Below, one piece after another: positions 35,641-48,000 of a DNA stretch of 64,000 nt. The DNA is taken from NCBI GenBank assembly GCA_018907035.1, contig JACCIC010000022.1, positions 1,867,501 through 1,931,500 on the forward strand, written 5' to 3'. Source of the DNA: Sycobia sp. Sy_11. Its lineage: Eukaryota; Arthropoda; Insecta; Hymenoptera; Epichrysomallidae. Numbering within the stretch: the first letter of the stretch is position 1; the number at the start of each line of letters is the position of its first letter. Both the position numbers and the translations under genes were made by a program. The notes below the pieces were generated by a model, which did not search any database, was not told where the DNA came from, and saw only the letters and a list, made by a program, of their open reading frames with translations.

Positions 35641-36664
35641 AAAAGAAAAGTATATATGCATAAAATGATATTTAATTTGAAAACTTGATTAAATTTCATG
35701 CTATATTCTAGGAGATTAACGGTGTCTTACATGTTTCAGAAAATATACATTTATTAATTCGTTTCCTTTCGGTTCGGAAAAGGAAAGAGATCTCTATCTA
35801 TTCAACGATAAGAATTTCAAAAAAAGAAACTGTATTTAAAATTAAAAGTGTAAGTGCCCTACATCTTTTACTTTGTACTTAAATATTAGAAAAATTAATT
35901 TTCATTCGAAATTATGTAGCAAATTTAGAAAGGAATTATAAAATCGATATTATATTTGCATAGTTCTAGCATTTGTCAAGTTAAATGTCTTGATTACAAA
36001 AACTTTTCTTATCTTAGAACTTATAAAATACATTAAATTTCTTACAGGCTAAATGCATAAATCTGGATAACAAATAGAGTTTATACAATATGTTATAAGT
36101 ATTAAACACATGATTTGCTCATTTCAAATTTCTCTATTGCTTTTATTTCCTTCCGTCGCTCATTTTCAGAAATTGACTATCATAAAAAAGCGAACAAGAG
36201 ACATCCGATAAAAAAGTAGGACCCAGCAAATTCTTTCGCCTATGCGATTTGGCGCCGCTTTGAAATGATCCAAACGAAAACGAATCAGAGCGGCGACGAA
36301 TTGACGGTCAAAGAGGCTCCTAGGCATCTCGGCATATTCTATTACATCCTAAAGTATCCACCACGCCTGCCCTCTCCAACCAATTGCTCGAACCAAAAAA
36401 TAGGCGAGCAAAAGAAATCAAGGTGGCCAAAGCAGGGAGGAGACAGGGCAATAGTATAGGGAGTGATATCGTTGATGGGTGGGGGTGGTTGGGAGGAGGA
36501 AGGTATAGGACCTACCTAACCTATAGATACGTAGCGGTACTTCGGACCGACTCTGCCTCCGGGAATCCAATTTATCGTAAGATTTTACGATCCTGTCGAA
36601 TCCCATCGCCGGGAACGAGCGGCAACCGCGCTGGTAATAACGGGCACACGCACCCACGCCGTGG

Positions 36665-36669
<5 letters not shown>

Positions 36670-36721
<52 letters not shown>

Positions 36722-36740
36722 TATACATATATATATATAG
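36670..36740. repeat. (TA)n microsatellite
   Basis: TA tract with CA interruptions. A similar one (AC then TA) lies at 36858-36919. Confidence 0.96.
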
Positions 36741-36862
36741 ATAGATATATATAGGAGTCAACGATCCATGCACGCGTCGATGGCAAATATGCGCCACCGC
36801 CCCCGCTGTTGTCGCGATCGAAATTGCACTCGTTGCGCGATCGAGGGGGATGGAAGGTATAT

Positions 36863-36919
<57 letters not shown>

Positions 36920-37451
36920 GGGTGGCGGTTGAGTCACCGCCCATGCCGTTGCCGTCTTCGCCGTCGTCGTCTCCGCCTTCCTCGCAGTCGCCCGAGCGTG
37001 TATAGAAAAGTAATCTCGAGAGCCAAGCAGCCACGAGCGCAATGCGTACGGACTCGAGAAAGGAGCGCGCATTTACACTTCAGCTTCTCCGGAGTCGATT
37101 GTTACGTATGTACATTTATTTTATTTCCGTTCACGATCTTTGCTCCTCTCACTCGTTCTCCACATCGGAAGCGGAATATATTTTAAGATTGAATGCCCGC
37201 TTGGGGTTTGGACGGATTGTTCGGATGCTCGCGAAGGTATTAGGAATATAAAGTCGATGAAGAAGGAGAGTTTAAAGTAACTGGAGAAAAAGATGAGTTC
37301 TGAACGAAGGCAAAAATATCATTTAATAGATGAAGCATTGTCCGACAATCTTGAATACAGTGAAATTCATACGATATTGATGACTTTTTCACTTCGCCAA
37401 TGGCTATTCATTATTACAAAATTTATAATATATAATTATAATATATTATAG

Positions 37452-37554
<103 letters not shown>

Positions 37555-39686
37555 CATTTACCTTTATAAATACAAAAATTAATAATGTTTCTTCACGTTT
37601 TTTTCAGGTGAGTGTCAAATATAGAGGTGGAGTTTCCATAATGCACGTATGTATATCTATAGAAAATAAAATCTCCAAACTGTTAATCTCATTTTGCAAA
37701 AACGTTTTTTAAATGATTGTTTGCGAAATAAAGGAAGAACTGATATAAGAACCTTTTTTTCTATTCAAGAAACATAACAATTATACATCCTATAAGGGAA
37801 CTGGACACGAGTAAGTGTCAATAGTATTAAAAATATGTATTTTTATTTTTTATAAATTTAAAGGTTCAATTACATAACATAGTTTAAAATTCATGAAACA
37901 TTATGATCTGATATATTACGTTAATAATCTTTGTTCCAATTTACCTCAATCATAAATATTTTTTTCTCTCGTTGTAACACATTTTCGCAATCGCTGCTGA
38001 TGAGAAATAAAGTTTTCTTACTTAGGCTATCAAATCTTTCGCGCTATTTAGAAATACAGTAAAACAGTAAAAGCGAGCCCAAATGACAATAGAGAATAAC
38101 ATTAAGCAGCGTTTATTATATAACTTAGGATTTTTTTCGTCCCCGACAATGCCGAAGTAGAGTTTTCGAAGCTTTTAACAGTTTACGATACAGTAATTCT
38201 TAACGATGGCTTATGATTCAGTCTTAAAATGCCTTTGATTGTCGTCGGAAGGGCTTCCCCTCCACCCTACGTGCTCATAAAATGTTTCCTGCTATCCCAT
38301 ACTTATAGAGGGATAAAATCCAGTTTCTGTATTAAGAAATGGTTGGCTCGCGGAAGCCTAGAGCTACATAAACAGCCCTATAAAAATGCTTTCTCGTTAA
38401 GAACTTATATTACTATATTATAAAAGTGAGAGTCGGATCCATTTCTCTCGACGCTCTCGAGTACAACCGCGATGCCTTACGAAATAAACATAATCGACCT
38501 CCCAGCGAAATATGATAAGCATACGATAGCGTGCGTGACTCAAAAATCCCCCTCCCTATCGATTTTTTCAACCATATATAATTGCGGTAAAAGTAACTGT
38601 ATTAAAAATTTCGAAAGATGCGTATGTTTCGATAAGATTGAAAATCTTTTTATAAAATTCTTTTTTCATGGGACATTTCTATATTTTTTCATAAATTTTC
38701 CAATACTCCCGCAATTTCTTGCAGAAATATTTCGTTAGTAAACAGATTGTTTACTCCCCCGAATGACGTCTGATGGTATTCAAATTTGACACAAGATGCA
38801 CATATGAATGAGATAATTTTGAAAATGTCCACCTTGAGCTTATAGACCAGTACATAGTTAGTTTAGTCGCTTTCTTTTATACGAGCATAGAAGGCACGGA
38901 TGTATTCCACGCGAAGTTCAGCGAGTAGCACGAATCATCGTTGTGTCAGCCGGGAAAAAACGAGCCTCAAATGAAGTTGATAGAGTGTTTTTAATTATTT
39001 CTCTTACACTCATTCTACTGTAAGACGCTTTCATATCTATCATTGAGTTACATTACAAAAAAATCAATAGCGGCGAAAATAAGTTAAAAGGCAATTCGAA
39101 TGGTACGGAAATTAAGGAAGTCAAAGAGTTTCATTCGCGTGAGAATCTCATTCTGTTTAATTATACTGTTCTCGGCACAAGGTGATGTAGAAATTCAGCG
39201 TGATGATGAGATTAATCTAAATTTTTAATATCATACTTATAGATATTGGCTTCAAAAGTTGTACCGATATTTTTCACTTCACACTCTATAAAGTAACAGA
39301 ATACAATTTTTCATTAATTTATCATTAGCAGAAATACGCTTCTGTATTTCATTCAAAATATTGATTTGAAAAATCAAATAAATTAATGCGAAAACATTAA
39401 ATTATATGAAAACATTAAGCATAAATATATAATTTAAAATTAATCCATTAATTCAGCGGCTTTAGATATCTAACATAGTGCCTCTTTCCTCTTGACCGCT
39501 CGAACCATCAACGATCGGAGTAAATCCTATTTCCATTTGCAATAGACCGAGGTTATTCGATATAGTTGGATGACGAGGTGCGCGCAATCGGCTATCGGCT
39601 CCCTTGTAGAAGACCAAAATTTCGTTGGCCCGCGCTTCCGCATCCGCCACGCGTGTCCGTTAAAGGGAGCCCCAAGATACACAACG

Positions 39687-39688
<2 letters not shown>

Positions 39689-39740
<52 letters not shown>
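39689..39740. repeat. (TA)n microsatellite
   Basis: About 52 bp of pure TA. Confidence 0.97.
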
Positions 39741-39743
<3 letters not shown>

Positions 39744-39815
39744 TGCTAAATAAGTTACCGACCCCGCGTTCTAGCCAATGGTCTACCTCGCATAGTTGAG
39801 AGGGAGAAAGAAAGG

Positions 39816-39818
<3 letters not shown>

Positions 39819-39902
<84 letters not shown>
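39819..39902. repeat. (GA)n microsatellite
   Basis: About 84 bp of GA with one GC interruption. Confidence 0.97.
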
Positions 39903-39904
<2 letters not shown>

Positions 39905-40238
39905 GAACCGGCTTGCCGCAAAAGTATACAACAGCGTGCACCAATATTGAGCTTCAGCCTATATCAATTCTTCGGCTTTATATCCTTACCCTCACAACCG
40001 CCATTTTTCAATGTTTATGGCTAATGGACAATGGAGGAATAAATATGGTGATGCCGTTCCACTTTATGATACTGGAATAGTCGTATTGTGTTCAACTTTC
40101 CGGTTACTGTGTACTACAAAGTACTCGGTTGCTAGAAGGTGTTAGAAATATAATGTTTTTTTTTGTTTAAAAATATTGCTTAGAAATATAATAGATATCT
40201 TTTGATTTTTGTCACACTCTTACGTGGGAAAATCTGTT

Positions 40239-40243
<5 letters not shown>

Positions 40244-40286
<43 letters not shown>
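40244..40286. repeat. (CT)n microsatellite
   Basis: About 43 bp of CT followed by an imperfect pyrimidine tail. Confidence 0.97.
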
Positions 40287-40289
<3 letters not shown>

Positions 40290-40445
40290 TTTTCTCTCTT
40301 CTATCTCTCTCTTTCTATCTATCTGTCTGTCTTGCTTTCACCTTCTCTAATAAAATGGTTCTGTATGCCAAATCATACTGAATATAGTTTGTGACGACAA
40401 ATTTCAGAATTGAGACATGAGACTGTTTTTTTTTAGTTTTTTTTT

Positions 40446-40645
40446 TCTAATGTTATTTAACGTCGCCCTATTTATGCTTCCAAATATCGGTGCTAATGAG
40501 CAACGGAGGTCTACGATGTGTTTGTAAACAAAGCAAATGTAAATTATTACAGCGGTGCCTGTGTCAATCGGCCGAGACCGGGATTCGAACTCGGATCACC
40601 AAGTTACTAGTCCTTTGCTCTAGCGATCGAGCCATCGTAGGCCTC
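40446..40645 (-). mobile_element. tRNA-derived SINE, copy 4 (best preserved)
   Basis: On the minus strand the head reads GAGGCCTACGATGGCTCGAT, CGCTAGAGCAAAGGACTAGT, then the B-box GAGTTCGAATCCCGG, a good match to the polymerase III B-box GGTTCGANTCC. The body runs to CGACGTTAAATAACAT and an A-rich tail (a plus-strand T run at 40427-40447). This copy gives the best consensus. The loop CTAGTAA in the middle of the head could derive from a tRNA anticodon loop, but the source tRNA is not certain. No clean target duplication is seen because the left flank is poly-T. Confidence 0.85.
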
Positions 40646-41863
40646 AAATATAATGTTTCTAAAACTAATTTTATAATCATACTTTTTTAAATGGAAACTG
40701 TAGATATTTTCCTGTCCTTAAAAATATATTAAATTTAAATAATATTTTGAGGTCCGACTATTTGCGCTTTCCGGATATTGACTATTAATTTTAAAACCAT
40801 GCAATCTTCGCTGTATACATACGCACATATACGGCAAAGCATTCTCGCCGCAATCGAAGCGCCAGGACAAACTTCCCGGGAATAATGCGGCAAGATACAC
40901 ACGAGCGCCTATCGCGCCACTTATTTGGCCGGAGTATCAAAGTACTTGCCCGCGGGTATACCTAGTCAATCTCGTGCAGTCGCGCGCACGTCGGTGGTGC
41001 GGAGAGAGGGGCGGGGGGTACGAACCGGCGCGGAGTCTGTCCGTAATATATGTTGACACAATGGCGCGCCGGCTCATCCTTCTCAGCTAACTTCATATTT
41101 ACCTCTTCGAGGGCTTTTCTCCACAACGCCGGATGCGCTCCGGATATCATTTTATTCCCACTGCCTTTCGCCGCCGCTCGAGCAATATGTGCGTTGAAGC
41201 GTCTTGTTGTGTATGCATTGTCGAATGTGATGAAGAAATGCCCGAGTTATCCGGATTGGATTGTAACCGCTATTACTATGGATAATTTTTTGAGATACTC
41301 GATACTCATCAGGCACGAGTAGAACTCTCTTGTAATTAAAACTTACCATATTTTATTTATTAGGCAATTGAATTTAATTTTGTTTCCTTAACTTTTATGT
41401 GCGTCGTCAATGAAGAAATTTGGATTTTTATATAAAATGAATAAAAACATTCAAATAATATTTAATAAAATATTGATTGTTTTAACTTCTAATTGCTTTG
41501 AATGTATTAATTTCGTTTATCGTGTTACATTTACTAGTCTTTCGTGTACTTAAGGTAATGTTAACTTTTTTAACCTAATTATTTGAGTAAAATTACAATA
41601 GAACCCATGTCCCTGACAGCGTTAGGTTGTATTCATGATAACGTAATTCGAAGAAATAATTTTGTTTGGAATGATGCGATGTAATAAAAACAATTTGGAC
41701 ATTATATTGTAGCTACATGTCTTATGCGAATATTCATGAAATACCAGTATATAATTAATATTCATGCTGAATTTAATTTAATTTCATCATTTCTTTAAAG
41801 TAGTTTAAAATAAAAATAACGCTATTGTTGACATAATGATATACTTAGAAGAAATATGTATAG

Positions 41864-41866
<3 letters not shown>

Positions 41867-41922
<56 letters not shown>
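41867..41922. repeat. (TA)n microsatellite in a small duplication
   Basis: About 56 bp of TA. AGAAGAAATATGTATAGATT before it and AGAAGAAATATATATATAGA after it are near-identical direct repeats, suggesting that the tract arose or expanded inside a duplicated segment. Confidence 0.9.
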
Positions 41923-41925
<3 letters not shown>

Positions 41926-42295
41926 AAGAAATATATATATAGATTCATTAGAATGTGATAGTTACATACAAATATCCTGTGTACAAATATCTTGTCAATA
42001 CTTCTTCGTTTCAAAACGATCCTCTGAAGCATTAAACAATGTATTATACATCTACGTGGACAAAGACAGTTTTCTTACGTTCCCTCTCTCTCTCTCTCTC
42101 TCTCTCTCTTGACTCCCAGTATCCAAATTCCGAATTTGGTATAGAATTATCTATCTTGTGTTCCTATAATCTTCATTCATCCGAAACAACATTGATTTTG
42201 CAATTTTTCATTTAACCGTTTTTTCATCTGTGTTACAGAGTAGCTTAACTGTAAGCAGATCAATAGATGAGAGAAAGAGAGCGGCGCTATAAAAA

Positions 42296-42371
42296 GAGTC
42301 CTGAGCACACGCACATACTCCATTATCCATGTCACGTCTGAGCCTACGTCGTGAGCGTGGACTCAGGACTC
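42296..42371. other. 76-nt inverted repeat
   Basis: GAGTCCTGAG at 42296-42305 pairs perfectly with CTCAGGACTC at 42362-42371. Pairing can extend inward (CACACGC against GCGTGGA, partial), and an inner CACG/CGTG pair lies near 42333-42353. It sits just downstream of CTATAAAAAG (42288-42297). It could be a structured RNA or a chance palindrome. Confidence 0.35.
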
Positions 42372-42496
42372 CATCAGCATTTACTACAGGATAATAGGTT
42401 GATTGTGACCGAGCACCGTATTTGACTAGTTCCACCGTGTTACCAGTTGCTATTCGTTAACTCCCCGCGATCAGCTCGGAGAACGACTCGATTCTT

Positions 42497-42497
<1 letters not shown>

Positions 42498-42580
<83 letters not shown>
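42498..42580. repeat. (CT)n microsatellite
   Basis: About 83 bp of uninterrupted CT, the longest pure CT tract here. Confidence 0.98.
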
Positions 42581-42583
<3 letters not shown>

Positions 42584-42886
42584 GTCTCTACGAAATGGAA
42601 CAAAGCATTAGCTGAACATCGGAGCTTTTGAGGGAGTCCTGTCCCGATAGCCACGAGTGTATCAACCGATATACCCTCTCCCCCTCTGCTGGTGGGTTTC
42701 GCAAGACTCGGGGAGCATCTCGCTCGAGCCAATTTTGGTTGCCGCGTAATTACGGCGGCATGCCTATGTCCCTGCCACCGCTGCTGCCACCACTGCTACT
42801 GTGCGCCTCGCTAGATCAACGTGCGTCGCGTCAGGCAGGAAATGCGTATACATGCGAGCGCGAAAGTTAGGTCGTGTCGAGAGACC

Positions 42887-42888
<2 letters not shown>

Positions 42889-42937
<49 letters not shown>
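42889..42937. repeat. (TA)n microsatellite
   Basis: About 49 bp of TA. Confidence 0.97.
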
Positions 42938-42939
<2 letters not shown>

Positions 42940-43811
42940 GGGGCAGGAACTATAGCGCGTATAAGGCAAATTGCAGCTCGTTTCGGAATAGAGGGAGTAA
43001 AACCAGAGGAGCGCGGCGGAGAGGGGAGATAAAGAGGCGACTGATGGGCTTCATGCCGGGGATGATTATATAACCTACCGCAGATATCGAGGGTAATTTC
43101 TATTGTTCTATTGTAGAACGCGTAATCTCCTGGTGAGGCAGTAGCAGCCGTAGCAGTAGTAGTGGTAGTCGTAGTAGTTGTTGTAGTGTAGTAGCAGTAG
43201 CAGCAGTGGTGCGGCCTGTATATAGAAACGACGAGTCGCAAGCGCGCTTATGCAGATATGGAGAAACACCGGAGTACGGGCATTTTACGAGACCGAATCT
43301 AAATTTCAATGAGGTCACGATATGCCACCGCCGCGGATAGATAGGGGGGGGGGAGATTTTGAGATTTTTCGTGGAATAGCCATTTATATACGAATATCTG
43401 AATTCGAAAAAATCCAAAGAGCTCCATAGATCCGTTTTCGTTCGATATAGGTATTGATAAAATTGACTCGATCTTAATTTGATTTCGGAAGTTAAATAAT
43501 AATTAAATCGATTTTTTGCTTTTGATACTCAGAAAAAAACTTCTTTTCTAAATTTTTCAATAAACATTAGATACAATAAACAAAAAAAACCAAAACGGTG
43601 AATACTATACAATTAAATATCAATAAAAATTATACCGAAGCATATTACCACCGGCCTAGTACTTATTATATACTTATATTCCAAAATGAAATGTTATATA
43701 TATTTGAAATCGAAAATCAAATCTAAACTTCAAGTTTCAAATAGAAAAGATGTGATTCATCTAAGCATGAACGGATTCGAAAATTTTCTAATTCTGCTGA
43801 TCATATTATCT

Positions 43812-44115
43812 TCTGAGAAATGGAAAAAAGAATGTAAATTTCAGAAAGGAAAATGAAAACTTTCAAAAAAATAATTTCAATAATTGAAGAAAATTCTGAT
43901 CGATTTTTTGATATTTTGATTGTTTAAAATATTCCATTCTGAGAAATGGAAAAAAGAATGTAAAATTTTATAAATATTGTTCGAAATTGATTAAATATAT
44001 TATATTAAATTAATTGAAAATCAGAAAGGTAAAATGTTGAAAACTTTCAAAAAAATAATTTCAATAATTGAAGAAAATTCTGATCGATTTTTTGATATTT
44101 TGATTGTTTAAAATC
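43812..44115 (+). repeat. Tandem duplication with insertion
   Basis: Unit 1 (43812-43938) and unit 2 (43939-44115) share CTGAGAAATGGAAAAAAGAA and then a nearly identical block from TCAGAAAGG through GAAAACTTTCAAAAAAATAA to TTTTGATTGTTTAAAAT. Unit 2 has about 55 bp of extra AT-rich sequence near 43966-44020. The high identity suggests a recent event. Confidence 0.9.
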
Positions 44116-44475
44116 TAACTATTTTCGAAATAAATATCACTATGTTCGATATAAAGAATGAAATTCGCGTGAATTCCGTATTTAATACTTCTATCATTTT
44201 GAAGATTGTTCCAACACTTGGCTTTTCGAAATACCAGAATTGTTCGAAGGGAGTTATCGTATAAAAACGTATTCCATTTCCTGGAACCTATTAAAAAAAT
44301 GTAATTTTTCACATTAGTTCTACGGAAATATATATTAATATGACATGGATATATAGTCAATTGTACGCAGACGTACGATATCATCAGGTCTTAGCGCGAT
44401 ACATCTCTGCAATCACTCTTCCATGTACAAACATAAAGCAAACAGCTCTATGAATGACTTAGAATGTACAACGGA

Positions 44476-44478
44476 GAA

Positions 44479-44534
<56 letters not shown>
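44476..44534. repeat. (GA)n microsatellite, left arm of GA/CT pair
   Basis: About 59 bp of GA. A CT tract follows at 44658-44699, so the two are complementary inverted tracts separated by about 120 bp. Confidence 0.97.
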
Positions 44535-44537
<3 letters not shown>

Positions 44538-44649
44538 AGTTGAATGAGGGAAAAAGGGGGGGGGCAAGGAGAGAGAAAGAGACTCTATACGTAAGGTTTC
44601 GTATACACACTGGATTAATTAGAATCCCTCGTGTACCGTGGTCCCTCCG

Positions 44650-44657
<8 letters not shown>

Positions 44658-44699
<42 letters not shown>
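44658..44699. repeat. (CT)n microsatellite, right arm of GA/CT pair
   Basis: About 42 bp of CT, able to pair with the GA tract at 44476-44534 in a transcript. Confidence 0.97.
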
Positions 44700-44700
<1 letters not shown>

Positions 44701-45657
44701 GCCTCCCGACCCGTAGAGTTGAATTAAAATTAAATTTCACGCAAATTTTCCGACACCCGACCCCGCTCCATAGACATATAGACATACATGCGCTTACCCT
44801 CGGAATTACGCTAAAAAATTTCCAGTTGATGCAAAACCAGTTAACGACCACTTAACTGCAGACGGATGCGCGCTTGTGAACAATAGACCGCCCTCCTGCA
44901 CCCCTTTACGTTTCATTTCCTAACTACGAGCCATGCACCAACGCGTACGCTCGAAGTGGTTAGACACAAATAGACGCGGTACTCAAGTGGATTGCCCAGT
45001 GTGTGTCCTCTCTGTCTCTCTCGCTCTTTCTCTCCCCTCTCTCCCTCTTTCTCGCTCCCTAAAAAATAAACACACGACTCCCGCGTGTAACCCGTTGCCG
45101 CGCAGCTGCAGGTCAAGGTACTCAGTCGCGCGAGGCCAGCGGGCATCTCACCCCCTCCCCATTCACATTCGCGGCGAGCCAGAGGCAAGTTGGCAGGATC
45201 TAAATTCGTAATTATCTCGAAAACGAGTTTTGCATGGTTCAGGACAGAGAGGGGAGTAAGGGGTCGACGGAGTAGGCATCCGGAATGAAAGAGGATTTCC
45301 ATGCGAACTTCATCCGTCGTTCAGAGCTAGGTCGGTGCGCCTCGGCTTCATCTACCTTTTCGCAAGAGTTAGGAAGAGAGGGATAGAGAGAGGGAGGGGG
45401 GAGTCGAATGTAATGCGAATAAAATTCTTTGTGAGAGCCCGTAGAAGAAAATTCCTTCGTAATTTTCTTCTCGTCGCAAAGTCATGTTCATTATGGGCGG
45501 GAAACGAGTTGCTCGACGTACAAGCCCAGGAGATTAAGAGGACGTAACTTCCTTTACTATCATTCGCGTTCGGGTCGCTGCAATAGTATCTCTTCTACCC
45601 GACTAAGACATGTTCGCATACTACGGTGCATGCTACAGTGACATGAGGCGAGCGAGC

Positions 45658-45663
<6 letters not shown>

Positions 45664-45717
<54 letters not shown>
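45664..45717. repeat. (GA)n microsatellite
   Basis: About 54 bp of GA following a GAGC repeat. Confidence 0.97.
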
Positions 45718-45720
<3 letters not shown>

Positions 45721-47254
45721 ATGGTAAAAAGGAAAGGTGACTCCCTTATCAATCACCCTTATTCCTCTTTCTCTAGATGTTGCTTCCTATGATCGAAACG
45801 TTGGCATCACATTGGGGTGGGATGTACAATATCGTATCAATGACTCTACTCTCGCCTTCAAACGAATACTGCTACACCATACGACTCGAGAAAATTGCTA
45901 GCTTCCTATTATTCCGAAGAAAATGTTGAAGGTTTTATACTGCCTTTTTAGGTCCTTTTATACAACCCTTATTGATCGAACATGCGACCTTCCGGATCAT
46001 TCAAAAAGTAATGAGCCCGGAAGAAGTTCGAAAAGATGGCCCGTACCGCGCGAGCGGAGAAAGCTTCACGGTCCGTCGGGAAATTAAATTTTTTGCTGAT
46101 TTTTAGATTGACTGGGAAGTCGAAAAGGGTTTATAAGTGGGGCGGAGATAAAGGCGGACCCACTGGTTCTGCTTAGGGACGTCTTTGAAATAGAATTTCA
46201 GATCGGCAAGACTCGATTTGATTTTCGGCAGTTTTGCGTACGATGAGCTCATTCTTTTTGGCTGAATTTTTCATTTGTATTTTCCGCAACCGTGAGTTTT
46301 GCCCTTTTGTTATCTTTCTTTTATTCGTTCAGGAATAAAATTATTTGGAGAACGATGCAGTCTTTCTTTTGATAACGCGTCGCTGCATTGATAAGAATGG
46401 TACAAAAGTGACATCGTTTCACGTAAGTATTAAAATTTTCACTTAAGATAACTCGAATGCGCAGGTACTTAAGTTGTTCTATACAATTCAATTAAAAAAA
46501 ACATGTTACTTCACGGCCACGCACATTTTAACGCACGCAGGCGTTTGTACAGAACGGCAGTTATTTTTCTTACGAAGAGCTCTAGACATTTTTCACCGCC
46601 GTACCGTTAGAGGCGAGCGTCTGTCGCGCGCAGCTCAAATGAGATGTATTGCTTTTGCAGAGGAGCGCGTCGAGGAGTCGTTGAAAGGAACGCGGTGAAG
46701 GATAAATCGCATAAATTAAGCCGAGCTTGCACCTCCCAACTAATTTCGATGTTAATTAATCGTCGAGGCGCGACGCGACGTTAAAGGGGCAGATTCAAAG
46801 GCTCGCGAGGAATTTCCTAGGTAACCCCCGTTCGCTCCCGCCAGACCCTCACCTCCGTGAAAACTCCAGGAGATAGAGTACGGGCGCGGGAGCGAGTCGC
46901 CTTTGGTTCTACGCGACACTTATAGGAGGTGGTGGGGGTAGTACGCGTTGGGTAGAAAAGCTATAGCCAGCTCACGAAGTCGCGGCCTTACGCTCGTTTT
47001 TGCGAGAAAGAGGGATGGGGACGGGGGCAAGTGGACTCTAGCCGCATAGACGCACGAATTCAATTTAAGCGAATTTAAGAAGCGGCGAAATAAATTACGC
47101 CGTTACGGGGACGGAGGGTGATGGTAAGGGTGGGGAGAGGTGAACCTACGGGCGGTCGGGGTAAGAGACGAACAGTATTAAGAGAGCGGGTGTACACGGC
47201 GGCACGTAGTGCTGACGAGGCGGAATGACCGCGCCTTTGCGCTCGGGCCACACA

Positions 47255-47312
47255 CAGGCACACACACACATACACGCGCGCGCGCGCGCGCATATATATA
47301 TATATATATATG
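47255..47312. repeat. Compound (CA)n-(CG)n-(TA)n microsatellite
   Basis: CA, then CG, then TA dinucleotides in series. All are alternating purine-pyrimidine, as at 9245-9330 in the opposite order. Confidence 0.95.
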
Positions 47313-48000
47313 AAAAAAAACGGGAATGACACACCGGACAAATCGGGATAGAGCATGGGCTACAGAACCGAAGAGAGAGAGCGAGGGGTGGCAGAGGGGT
47401 AAGAGATAGCTACTGACGCCTCCGAGATATTTTCGAAACTTTCCCTCGAATGCCGCTCGTTAGCGGCATTCCTCGCAGGCTCAAGTTAATGCTCGCTTCT
47501 GTACTTCAAAGGCCTTATGGATCATGTTTTGCGGAGCGTCGAAAAATACGCAGAATTGAGCACGCTTATCTCTACCGTCCTTATAAAATTTCTTTTTTTC
47601 AGTTTAACTATTCAAGTTATTGAAGATTCCTCGTTTGCTTGCTTAAAAATATGAAATGCTTGTATTTAAAAAAAAAAAGATTTCATAATCGAATTTCTCG
47701 AATTTATATTTTCAAAATCTCAAAATTATAATACTTCATTGACAAATATATTGAAAATTACACTTTACTTCGTACATTCTCTTCATATATACCGACCGGT
47801 GCTGCGGGACAGAGCGAGGGGTGCAACGAAAGAAGATCTTAAATTCTAAAAGTAATTCAGTTAAAAGTGATCTTATCATGGACCTTCCTTATGATCCTCT
47901 TACTCTATTCCAGCACCTAAAATTTATATTTGAGCTTTATTTCTAACATTTTATCTGGGTTAAATTATTTTGAAATGTTATGAAAATCTAAACCACATTA

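Larger units (their letters stand above)
40646..43811. other. Gene-free stretch with microsatellites
   Basis: No gene is recognised. GC-rich parts at 40860-41230 and 42240-43400 contain overlapping chance frames. A GTAGTAG/GCAGTAG triplet run lies at 43137-43206 and encodes a poly-Thr stretch on the minus strand. Confidence 0.5.
44116..48000. other. Gene-free stretch with GC-rich islands
   Basis: No gene is recognised. 44880-45560 and 46500-47500 are GC- and CpG-rich with overlapping frames that lack domains. Confidence 0.5.

Noticed and set aside
36384..37186. Several 100-160-residue frames
   Set aside because: They are largely translation of TA and CA microsatellites (YIYI, THTH) on both strands.
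40560..40645. tRNA gene
   Set aside because: The tRNA-like sequence is the head of a multicopy SINE fused to about 120 bp of other DNA; its acceptor and anticodon stems pair poorly.
41305..41312. CTGATGAG on the minus strand, a possible hammerhead core
   Set aside because: The downstream sequence (TATCGAGTATCTCAAAA) lacks GAAAC and a closing stem.
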